Source: Echinococcus granulosus (taxonomy: Eukaryota > Platyhelminthes > Cestoda > Cyclophyllidea > Taeniidae). Taken from it: a stretch of DNA of 64,000 bases. Every line of letters begins with the position of its first letter. Within the stretch, counting starts at the first letter, position 1. The DNA lies in NCBI RefSeq assembly GCF_000524195.1, contig NW_020170425.1, positions 68,668 to 132,667 on the forward strand. The letters run 5' to 3'. The position numbers and the translations under genes are program-made. The notes under the pieces were generated by a model that did not search any database, had not been told where the DNA came from, and saw only the letters and a program-made list of their open reading frames with translations. Positions 1-10,379 of the stretch are shown in pieces.

Positions 1-492
1 CCTCTCAGCTTGTCAAGACTTCGAGGAAGAATCGGAGCGTCACGATTGAAGCAACCCCGCACCCTCCCAGTCGTCAATGCCGATCAACAGCCCCGGAACC
101 CAACCTCTTTCCCCGCACGGCATTTCACGGCAAACTTGCGAGCTAATCCCCGCTGAATTCCAGGTCTGCCACCCAGGTACATAACCTTCTAGCAAATTTG
201 AGGAGATCCGTGTGCATGCACTAACAGATTCTAGAAACCTACGACCCGCTTGATACAGAGCAATTCACCAACCCGCACAGCCATCCAAGCACTACGACGG
301 CGGAGGCAAGAGGTGGCAACCAAGTCTTGCAAGTTAGGATCGGCGCGACGTGCCAGCACACCCCTTAGACAACAGCACGTTTAAATTGCAAAACAAACTT
401 CACCGGACAGCGTATTATATTACCAGTCATCTCTCACCAGGCAAAATCAAACATCAAGTGAAAGAGACTTGTTACGAATGTTTCAAGAGCAA

Positions 493-1407
493 TTAACAAA
501 TTTCCTTCCGGTTTTTCAGCAAATCTGGCCACATCAATCCTACTTTGCAGGAAGGACATAGACCACCAAGAGGAAGAAGTTCCTGCCCATCCTCTGTGAG
601 ATGCCGTGCCAGGCAAAGCAGATGCCAAACACCATTTTCACAGTTTGCAGGACATGATAAAAGACAGGAATCACAAGCCGATTCAATCTAAAAACGTCCA
701 CTTTAACCACTAGTAAAGTGAAGTATACATTGAAGAAGAAATATTTGAACCTTTGTACGATATCCAAGAGAAGAGAAAAAGAAAACTAACCTCTAACTTG
801 TTTTTACATAGGTGACACGGCTTGCTATTACGAACGCGAGTTTCTATGGTAGGCTCAGCTGATTCGATGGGGCCATAGGCAATAGGCATATGCAGGGGAG
901 GTGATAATTTTGACGGGAATTCTTGAATGTACTCCTGATGGATCCACCTTATAGTCAACCCTAGCCTGCTCCATGGCCGCACACGCAGCATGTGGCAAAG
1001 AACCCGAAAGCGGAATTGAAGAGGTGTCTCGCGCTTTGTTTTTGGAGGAATATAGGGAACTCGCCTTGATTGATACGGATTCTGCCACGCCCACTCAAAC
1101 TGATTTCGATATTATACAAGTATCCTTACCCGAAGGGCAGAAATATCATTAGGGAAACCATGTACCACCAGCACCATAACCCTCTATATAAAGAAGTGTT
1201 ATAAGCACCATCGTACCAGGGACCTTTACCGCCCGTAGATTTTGCCCCACCGCATTGAGACCCGGAATTATGTTGCTGAATCCTTCTCTTGGGGTTTACA
1301 GTATAGCCCACATAAGTTCGACCGTTGCAATGTGGATTGAGAGAAACGAGCAAGTAGCAGCCGTGGAATCCGTCGAGAGCCGAAGCTTCATAAGTCTGGT
1401 CCAGCAT
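493..1407 (-). CDS. SLX1: SLX1 structure-specific endonuclease subunit, complete (4 exons)
   Basis: Catalytic subunit of the SLX1-SLX4 nuclease, which cuts branched DNA such as Holliday junctions and flaps in the nucleus. My model joins exons 1407-1217, 1181-1130, 1099-791 and 687-493, giving 248 residues (human SLX1 is about 275). The N-terminal GIY-YIG nuclease domain is clear: GCYLL, then [16 protein letters not shown], then MVLVVHGFP and FEWAWQ. The C-terminal zinc-binding RING/PHD-like module has CHLC, CDSC and CPSC pairs with His/Cys between them and ends in a TAA at 493-495. All four exon phases agree. I chose the ATG at 1405-1407 because it is the first ATG in the frame, which opens after an upstream stop. 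Introns at 1182-1216 (35 nt) and 1100-1129 (30 nt) are extremely short. The gene is divergent from UPF1. Family assignment is from remembered SLX1 sequence; splice sites are inferred. Confidence 0.9.
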
Positions 1408-2006
1408 TTCATCAACAGCACTAAAAGCGTGGTCGGCAAAGATTCGACTGATAGCCTCCAAAGCGATGACAAAAACAGATCGAGTGATGGCGTTAAAAAG
1501 AACAGATGCTTACAAAATTAAAAGCAAAGAGGCAGGCAGAGGAAGACCTTTCAAAATAAAAGTCAGCGTTATTGAAAGGAAAAACCTCATACATTCAAAC
1601 TTCCCAGGACTGCGACTCTACGGGTGACTCCGTGAGCTTTAAATTGTGAATTGTAACAACGCTGGGAAAGTGAGACTATTGCGTAAAACGATCAAACAAG
1701 GTCTACAGAAATGTCCTAATTAGTCTATTAATCAGCCTACCTACACCAAAAAATAACGCGAGAATTCAATATTGTTACTTGTGCATACTTCCGTTGCACC
1801 GCAACGATGTTCTTTGGAGAATACAAGTGTGAAAAGCATGCACACCAGAAATTATCAATAATTCTATAACCCTTAGAGCATTTACCTCAGCCAATTTTAT
1901 TTTATTTAATAAAACCAGGTTGAAGTATAAAATTTCTATACTTTTACTTTGCTATGCCTTGTTTCGTTGAGTTAATTCTTTTCGTGCGTGGTCCAAATTT
2001 CGGCTG
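1408..2006. promoter_or_regulatory. shared upstream region between SLX1 and UPF1
   Basis: This 599-bp gap separates the start codons of two divergently transcribed genes, so both 5' UTRs and both promoters must fit here unless far upstream exons exist. I see no obvious TATA box at a fixed distance from either gene and no further coding sequence. A bidirectional promoter is inferred from the arrangement alone. Confidence 0.45.
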
Positions 2007-5000
2007 ATGGACGTGTTTGATAATTATTGTCCTAGTTCTCAGGCTCTAACATTTTTTGATCCGGACGAAGGTCTAATTGGTGCTGATACCCAAGGACCGG
2101 ACTTTGACGTGATTGACTTTACTTTACCGACACAGTCGCAAACGCAGTCCTCACATATTGATGTCAAGTCTAGTGTTGACAATGATGATGTAGCTTATCT
2201 ATTTTTTCCATACCATTTTCTAGTCAATTTCTACAGATCCCAATAAGAATGTTGAACGTCTTGTCGAGGATGTTGATAATCTGAACCTACGTGCTTTGGA
2301 TGATGATGCAGAAACGATGGTTGAGGAACTTCCAGAACACGCATGTGCCTATTGTGGCATTAGTGACCCAGCGTCGGTCGTTTTATGTACTAACTCCAAA
2401 AAATGGTTTTGTAATGGACGAGGAAACACTTCTGGAAGGTAAAGTATGTCATTTTCTCACCACCTCTGTAGCCATATTGTCAACCACCTCGTCCGATCAA
2501 GATACAAGGAGGTTTCACTCCACAAAGACAGTCCACTAAAGGACACTATTCTAGAATGCTATGTGTGCGGTTCCCGAAATGTATTTCTTCTTGGTTTTGT
2601 GCCGGCAAAGGCAGAATCAGTAGTGGTGTTACTGTGCAGACATCCTTGCGCAAACCAAAATAAGGACATGAATTGGGACCCAACTCAATGGCAACCGCTT
2701 ATTCAAGATCGACAATTTTTGTCTTGGCTCGTTAAAGTCCCTAGTGATGAAGAACAAGCAAAGGCGCGTCAAATATCTGCTCAACAAATAAATCGTTTGG
2801 AGGAGTTGTGGAAGGAAAATCCGGAGGCCGAAGTTATTGATTTGGAAAAACCTGGTATTGAAAAAGAAGTCAATCCTGTCCTGTTAAGGTATTGCAAGTT
2901 TTTTTGACAAACGATTTAAGGTATGATGACGCAACCCACTACTGTGAAACACTTGTTCCACTTATTCGCCTCGAAGCTGAGTATGATCGTAAAATCAAAG
3001 AATCTATTAAATTGGAAAAGGTTTGTGTTCGTTGGGAAGTGGCATTGAATCGGAAAAGGGTTGCGTATTTCAGAATTCCGGGCGCCAACGAAGGTACACC
3101 ACAGTAGTGTAAACGAAGAGTCTTTAGGTCCTGAGTTGAGAATTATACATGGAGATGAACTAATACTAATCAAGTCGAGAGGCCTAGAAGAAGAAGCTAT
3201 GGAAGGTCATGTCACAAAAATACCTGACAGTGAGTTTGGTTATTAACCAGTTTGCTGTGTTGTTGTTTGCGATTTTTAAGTGATGTTTTTTAGACTTCTC
3301 AGATGAGGTTGCCTTGGAGATGGAATCTATTCCCGAAATGTTTACCAATGCTCCCTCATATACAGTCGTGTTCAAATGGAAGGGAACTACCTACGACAGG
3401 ATGATTACTGCCGTCTTTAATGTTAACAAAAATTTGGAAGACTATATAAAGTTAAGGATTCTCGGCCGTGAAATGGAGGACATGGTTTTGAAATGCAATC
3501 TCCCGAAGCGTTATTCAGCTCCCGGACTTCCTGAGCTGAATCACAGTCAGGTTTATGCAGTGAAAACTGTTCTTCAGCGTCCTCTCAGTTTGATTCAAGG
3601 TCCGCCCGGAACTGGGAAAACGGTTACTTCCGCCACAATCGTGTATCATTTGAGCCAAATACATAAAGGAAAGGTTTTGGTTGTTGCTCCTAGCAACACA
3701 GCCGTTGATCAGTTGTGTGAAAAGATTGACCAAACGGGTCTTAAAGTCGTCCGAGTGTGTGCTCGTTCGAGAGAGGCGTTGGTTTCTCCAGTCTCGCGGT
3801 TAACTCTCCACGTTCAAGCTCAAAATGTCAATGGACAAACAGAACTGCGAAAGTTGCAACAACTAAAAGATGAAGCTGGTGAATTAAGTAAAGACGATGA
3901 AAATCGATATAGAACCTTGAAAAAGGCGTTGGAGGGTATGTGTCCCCCTTTTTATCGTGCGGTTTACAACCAATGTATCTGGTCGGTTAGAATAAACCTT
4001 TTTCCCAGCTTACTATTATCCCTTCAAATACGGTTGTAAATGAGCACTTCGGCGAAGCAGTGGTTGAAGTATTTTATTTTAGATGAAATCCTCCATGCTG
4101 CGGACGTAGTTTGCTGTACATGCGTGACTGCTGGATCAAAACGATTGTGGATGAGTTTTCATTCCGTACTGATCGATGAATCAACACAAGCAACTGAGCC
4201 CGAATGCTTAATTCCTCTGATGGTCGGATGCCGTCAGGTAGTTCTCGTTGGCGACCACTGTCAACTGGGACCGGTTATTACGTGCAAAAAAGCGGCCAAA
4301 GCTGGACTTACTCAAAGTCTCTTTGAGCGCCTCGTTCTCCTCGGTATTCGTCCCATCCGCTTGCAGGTTTGTTGCCAAATCTGTGGTGTACTAAATTTAG
4401 AATGGTTTGTGTTGGTGTCAAAGTGAATTTCTATTTTCCGTCATGTGTATTTAATTATGCTTACACTGAATTCTATTTCCACGTAAATCGCCAAAGTTGC
4501 TGCCTTTTCGCGGCGACTTTTCCTACTGCTTTTTTAACTGCTGCATTTCTAATGGTGCTTCCAATGTTTAGGTCCAATACCGTATGCATCCGGCGTTATC
4601 TGCCTTCCCAAGCAACGTGTTTTATGAGGGAAGCTTGCAAAATGGTGTGACCACGGAGGATCGCTGCAAAAAGATTGATTTTCCATGGCCTAATCCTGAT
4701 AGACCCATGTTTTTCTACTGCACCACAGGTCAAGAGGAGATATCTGGTAACGGGGTCTCTTATCTTAATCGAACGGAAGCTGCGACTGTCGAGAAAATTG
4801 TGACTAAGTGAGCTCGTAGAGTCGTGACTCTATTGTGATTGTTTGAGATACCTAAATATTCACGGTTTTGGGACTTCAGTACAAAGGAGCCCAACTTCAC
4901 ATTTGAAACGCTCATTTTATCCATATTCAGTTATTTTCTTACCTAGAATGCTGAAAGTGGGTGTTAATCCTGCTACAATCGGTGTTATTACTCCTTACGA

Positions 5001-7401
5001 GGGCCAGCGTGCTTACATTGTGCACTACTTCCACCAGTCTGGTTCGCTGAACTCCAAGCTTTACCAGGAGGTTGAAGTTGCTAGTGTGGACGCTTTCCAA
5101 GGTCGTGAGAAGGACTACGTAATTCTCTCTTGTGTGCGTGCGAATGAACATCAGGGAATAGGTTTTCTGAACGACCCACGACGTCTTAATGTCGCTCTCA
5201 CACGCGCTAAGTTTGGCATGATCGTTGTTGGCAATCCCAAGGCTCTTTGCAAAGTATGTTTTCACATACTGTTGTATGCGTTGAAGAAAAAGCTTAACTG
5301 CTTATCATTTTTCAGCACAATTTTTCTGACCCTAAATCAGATCAAGGTTACTCCTAATGCGAAAGAAGTTAGAAAGTTGTCTTTTTCACCTCGTCTTAAT
5401 TGCGCATCGGTAGTAGTGCAATTCAGCTTCCATCATATTGTGCTCCAATTTATATAATTTGTTGCTATTTAATGTTAGTAGGTATCCATAGCTCATTTTC
5501 ACGGTAAAGTAACTTACTGTGGAAATACACTTTTTTTTTGTATTTTGGCGCAGGGAATAACACCATTCTTAACACATCGCTTTTCCATCATTTAAAATAA
5601 TCGTTTGATAAACTGGGTTTTAGGTGGAGGTGCTCATACAACTGGCCAAAACCCATACCATTCCATTATTAATAAAGTATAAACTTCAGGAATCACGAGT
5701 GAATAAAAGGCATTAATTCGATTTTAATTTGGACTATCACAGCCCATGACGTTGTAATTGGTCCATTAACCTCTTGCATCTACTGTAGCAACCGTTGTGG
5801 AACCACTTGTTACACTTCTACAAGGATCAGCATTTGCTTGTCGAAGGTCCACTGAATAACCTAACTGAATACGTACTCAACTTTCCGAAGCCAAAGGTTC
5901 CATATAGTTACAAACCGGGAACCCATAGTTTTAATCAGTTGGCAGCGACGCTCGCCCAAGTTGCAGCGGACTCCCGTTCAAAGTTGGCTGCGCACCAAAG
6001 TGCCTTGGCTCAGTCCCATGGAGCCGCCTCCTCGAATTTTTCAACTCCAGCGATAAACTTCATGCAAGCAATGGCAGCAGCGGCCGCTTCCTACTTCGGC
6101 ACCGGTGGAGCTGGGAACCCTAATGTCGTGAATTCAGGGTCTTCAAACAATACGGCCAATCACGCTGCTGCCTATGCGGTTGCAGCAGCCGCTGCTGCCC
6201 ATCAGGGTGTGGCTTTTCCGAGACCCGATCACCAACCTGGGTTCGGCGCAGTCAATCCATACCTATTCGACCAAATGGGCTACATTAGCCCCAACCAACA
6301 GTTTGCTACTGCAAATGCAAATTCCAGTAAGTTCATATTTTTAGGAATCGTTATTTTTTCATGTTTTATCCTTGAACGTTCTGTCGAGGAGTACTACTTT
6401 GACCTTAGGCTCCATATTTGGTAAAAATTTATTTTTCTTTATGATTGGAAAGCCATTAATGAGCAAATCCTGGCTGCGGATGTGGAATAATCGGTGAATT
6501 ATTAATTGAATTTATTTCAGACTTGCCTATACCACTGAGCATGATGTACAATCCAACTGGACGTTCGGGCCGAACACAGGACTCGAACTTCTATGGAGCC
6601 ATGAGAACGCAGCAAGATGTTGGGATTGGTATAACAAATTCTCGCCCATCTGGGTCCATGGCTCCTCGCTACAACGCCTCTCGCCAGCAGCGCTTAGGAA
6701 CATCGGCCGCCAACCAGCAAAATACAATGAACACGCAGTCCGTATTACTTTCTCAGGCAGCCGGTGCAAATGTAAATGGAAACGTTGTTGGTATGCTCTC
6801 TCAACAAGGGGGTGCTAGCTGGTCCTCCAGCCGCTACGCTGTTGATGGATTTTCGGGTAAAATATCAGAAGGAACGAGTCAACAGGGCGTGGGTCATATG
6901 GAACTAACAGGCCTTTCCCAAGTAAGCCTTCGTTATTTCACCTCATCGTTGTTAAATGTTCCCTTTTATGGGAGTATGCCTCATTGCAGTAATGGATGTA
7001 TTCTAGGTAGTGAAATTGTCTTGGTGGTTAAACACTTGAAAATCTTCAATCTAAAGGTACTGATATCTTTACTTTTTTCCTAGCTTATTTAATTTTAACG
7101 ATAATTTTGGTAACATATGGCTTAGTAAGTATTTTTTTGATGCAATCAATGTGTCACTTTTTTACAGGACAGTGTGGCGCTCGATTTCACCTCAGGAGCT
7201 AGTCAAATAGACAATCTCCTCTTGTCTCAGGATGCCGCATTTCAGGGCCCTGCGGCCGGTGCGTTATCCTCCGACAGGTCGGGCAAGAATCCGCTCGGAC
7301 TAACCATCGATGGCCTCGGCTTCACTGATGTGCCCGATACTATTAATGGTGCAGCAAATGATGTCTCTGGTCCCTCCGGAGCTCCTTTATCACAGTTTTA
7401 G
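2007..7401 (+). CDS. UPF1: UPF1 (RENT1) RNA helicase of nonsense-mediated decay, complete (12 exons)
   Basis: Cytoplasmic ATP-dependent 5'-3' RNA helicase at the core of nonsense-mediated mRNA decay. Exons: 2007-2189, 2224-2438, 2472-2888, 2921-3093, 3119-3229, 3294-3935, 4083-4366, 4572-4807, 4947-5253, 5789-6326, 6521-6921 and 7168-7401. They total 3741 nt with consistent phases, giving 1246 residues (human about 1118-1129). Domains in order: a conserved N-terminal segment ([21 protein letters not shown]); the Cys/His-rich UPF2-binding domain ([25 protein letters not shown]); the SF1 helicase core with Walker A GPPGTGKT near residue 469, DEST in [48 protein letters not shown] and NVALTRAK; then a long low-complexity tail rich in Ala, Asn, Gln and Ser with SQ motifs, ending LSQF. 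The tail has an alanine-rich stretch that I do not recall from vertebrates. Introns 1-4 are only 34, 33, 32 and 25 nt. The 25-nt one is odd and treated separately. Confidence 0.95.
3094..3118 (+). other. candidate 25-nt intron in UPF1
   Basis: Read straight through, the UPF1 frame hits a stop at about 3105 just after [10 protein letters not shown]. Removing the 25 bases from GT at 3094 to AG at 3118 restores the frame into [15 protein letters not shown], which matches the family. The piece has GT-AG ends, and AACGAAG occurs both just before it and at its 3' end. Either it is a real ultra-short intron, or the assembly has a small indel here. Confidence 0.6.
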
Positions 7402-7646
7402 TAGGTGTCTGGTGGCGTTATTGTGTAGACCCGCAGCGCAGTACCTGTTGATCTCGCGCAGCGTCCGGAGGTATGATGTAATTGTGCGCAAGAAGTTGAA
7501 GACGACACCCAACTTTGAAGATGACTGTAGACTATTCCTTTTCCCCGTAACTGTGTTGGCTTGTACCTGCTCATGTGGGGGTCGGGTATGGGCTGTCTGG
7601 CGTTGCTGTTTCCGTCGTTTGTATGGTTAGTAGAGTCCTTTGGTAA

Positions 7647-7652
7647 AATAAA
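7647..7652 (+). terminator. polyadenylation signal candidate for UPF1
   Basis: AATAAA lies about 245 bp after the UPF1 stop on the same strand. Its position is plausible for the 3' end; cleavage there is inferred. Confidence 0.45.
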
Positions 7653-8542
7653 CGCTTTCGTAAGGCTTATTTTCATTCCATCACTTGCTGGGGTTGGCCT
7701 GAGGGTTGTGTCATCTGATGTGGGGGTGCCGTTTCTTGGGGCATACTGGTGAGGCGGTGTGTGGTGCACCTTGCCGTGGTTCCGATTGGCCGGTCTCGCC
7801 TGATGATGGTCTAAGGACACCTGTTTGGTTTTGCATTCTGAACTAATAAGACAGACTGTGAATGTTCTGCCAGCTGTTGCAGCACAGCACGACCTTTGTT
7901 TGTTTCGGCTTTCCGTGGAAATATGGGATTCTCAAAAAATAAGTGGTTTCTGTTAAGCCTCGGTGGTGTAGCGTCTGAGTCAGCAAATGCAGCAGTGTTT
8001 TTCGGTCACAGTCCTATAATATTTTGGTGATGGAATCAGACATTTTGAAAGGGTAGGAGATGCAAGGTTCTGAAGTAAATAAATCTGGGGTGCAAGAATA
8101 CTTTGAATTAAAAAGCTTCAATGTTAGCATGACCCTTTATATGGCCTTATTTTTTGTGAAAAATATAGCATACATAGTTTAGTACTAAGCAGCTAAAACG
8201 AAATCAGCCCGAAGTCTGGTGTATAACTTCATCACTTCATATTGTCGAAGACGCATAAACATCTGTCTTAAAATAGTTGCAATAGTCTGATTATTATTGT
8301 TGTGTAGTTTTGCGACAGGTCACTTTGTAAGTATTTAGCCTAGCCGCACATCATTTTCACGTCTGGATTTTCTAATAAGTTTTTGTGAAATCTTGCTGTT
8401 TTAATAGATAATATTGGTGTCTGGGTAGTTTCAAGGTCGCCCTTGCGTCCTTGTTTTTGCATCAGCCGTTTTGGCGTTTTGGCGCAGTAGGTGTTCGCTG
8501 GAGCACTTTAGTGGCATTGAAGATAAAACATTAGACAAAAAC
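7653..8542. other. intergenic region between UPF1 and NT5C3
   Basis: About 0.9 kb with no coding exon that I can support. It must contain the promoter and 5' UTR of the downstream nucleotidase gene. The reading frame of nucleotidase exon 1 is open upstream of its first ATG to about 8471, but that extension has no family similarity that I can see. Confidence 0.4.
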
Positions 8543-10244
8543 ATGCAAAACTCCTCGATACAATCGTGTCAGTACAACGGTTTTTCGGTGCCGGAAAAGT
8601 CCTACCTAAATATTTTGTTTGAGACACTATTTAGTAAAAGTGATAAGGTTAGATGGATATCATATGCTATGGGTAAACTAGGTTACGCCCTATTTTTACA
8701 TAAAACGTCCAGACATAGTTCGTTGTAAACTTAGTCGGATGTTTTCCAACGGGTCCGGTAATCTTCAGGTATTTCGCTTATATCAGGATGTGGTATTGGT
8801 TAGGTCATATCCGATTTTGACCGGACGCTGTCCAAATGCTTCAACGATGACGGTCAGGTGAACCCTACTTGTCATGGAATTATGGAATCCGATCCTGAAA
8901 TAACAAGTGAAGCTCGCAACAAGGTAATCTGCTATTTTCCTGTTATTTGTAGTTGAGCATGCTGAAACAAACCTATGGGTCTCTGGAATTCGACAAGTAT
9001 ATCCCTCACTCACTGAAAAATCCTTATATGTTAGAATGGTGGGACATCGCTCATCGAGTCATTACGTCCTGCAATGTTCATAGAGACACTTTGAAAATGA
9101 CCCTATATGGTAGCAATTTTCAGCTCAGGTAAGCGTTCTTCGGAATTGCTCCCATTTATTGATCAATTGTACTGTTCTTTTACCTTACTGACCCAAAATT
9201 TGGTTTATTTAAGGGATAGGGTCCCTGACTTCATGTCAACTTTAAATAGGCATAATATCCCCATGGTGATCTTCTCGGCTGGCCTTGGGAATATTATCGA
9301 ATGGATATTAGAAAAGGAAGGTCTTCTCTACGAAAATGTTAAGGTCGCCTCCAACTTCATGAAATTCAATGAAAAGGTAATTTCTGTCTTAATAAGTGCG
9401 GTCTGGAAAAGTCATCACGCGGTTTTGCGCTACTTGTAGGGGCTACTCGTCAGTTTCCAATCGCCATGCATTCACACATTTAACAAAACTTTTGGCGGCC
9501 TTGCTTTGAGCGATGAGGATCGTAGCGTTTTTTCGAAGAGGCGTTGCATTATGCTTCTGGGTGATTCCCTATTCGATCATCGTATGGCCGACGGATTGAT
9601 TGAAGAGGATATAAGGGAGGACATTAGTGAAAGTAGCACATCAGTCATCCTTAAAATTGGTTTCCTGAACGAAAAGGTTGGTTTTCAAAGTATGAGAATT
9701 TCTGGTATATTGCCTCTACCAGCATTTTCTGCATGAGGCGTGTGCCATGTCTGTTCATTTGTTGTCAGCTTTTCGTATTTAACTTTACATAATAAGTGTT
9801 AATAGTTCACTATGGAGAGGTAATAATATGAGGTGTCGGTGGCTTCATAAAGAGAATAAACCATTTTGCTGAAAACCGAAGGCTATCTGCGTTCCGTGGG
9901 TAGATAATACCCAGAATTACATAATTTACCAATTCCAGTAGATGGACGAAGTCAATATCGGAACAACTGTTTAGTGCCTTGCGGTAGTATCATAGAGCAT
10001 CTCTTTCTGCCTCTGGAAATGCCTTATTCATCTCATGTTTGGTATTCTGTTTCTATTCGTAGGTCCGGGGTGCTTATTTTTTTGATAAAGGCTTAACGAG
10101 TGGCCATTTATTCTGTAGATAGAAACACTACTGGATGAATATATGAACCTCTATGATATTGTTCTTACAAGCGACGGTGGCTTTGAACTTCCTTTGGAAA
10201 TTGTCAGCTGCATTATTGAGTCGGAGCAACCGAAGCGAAAGTGA
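8543..10244 (+). CDS. NT5C3: cytosolic 5'-nucleotidase III-like (pyrimidine 5'-nucleotidase), complete
   Basis: HAD-superfamily phosphatase expected to remove the 5' phosphate from nucleoside monophosphates in the cytosol. Exons 8543-8647, 8804-8923, 8953-9128, 9214-9376, 9440-9676 and 10119-10244 have consistent phases and give 308 residues, close to the human enzyme (about 286-336 depending on isoform). Motif I is VISDFDRTLSK, holding the nucleophile and acid/base aspartates; human has DFDMTLS, so Met is Arg here. Motif II is MVIFSAGLGN; motifs III/IV are in IMLLGDSLFDHRMADG. NPYMLEWW and VASNFMKFNE also match the family. The last exon ends EQPKRK then TGA. The ATG at 8543 was chosen as the first in the frame within the conserved exon. 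The intron at 8924-8952 is 29 nt. A loop between exon 5 and motif III is longer than in human. Confidence 0.9.
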
Positions 10245-10373
10245 ATACTTTGCAAAAGGGTGTATGATGTAATTGAAGCTGATTGAATACCATGCAAGCG
10301 CTTTACCCTCTACATCTTTAATTTTATTTCACTTATCTGAATTCAAGTGTAAGCCAGTGGTTCAATTAGAAAC

Positions 10374-10379
10374 AATAAA
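10374..10379 (+). terminator. polyadenylation signal candidate for NT5C3
   Basis: AATAAA about 130 bp downstream of the nucleotidase stop codon, same strand. Usage is inferred. Confidence 0.5.

Noticed and set aside
7398..7820. minus-strand 140-codon open frame downstream of UPF1
   Set aside because: It overlaps the UPF1 3' UTR, has low-complexity His/Thr/Pro composition and no family match. It is more likely a chance frame.
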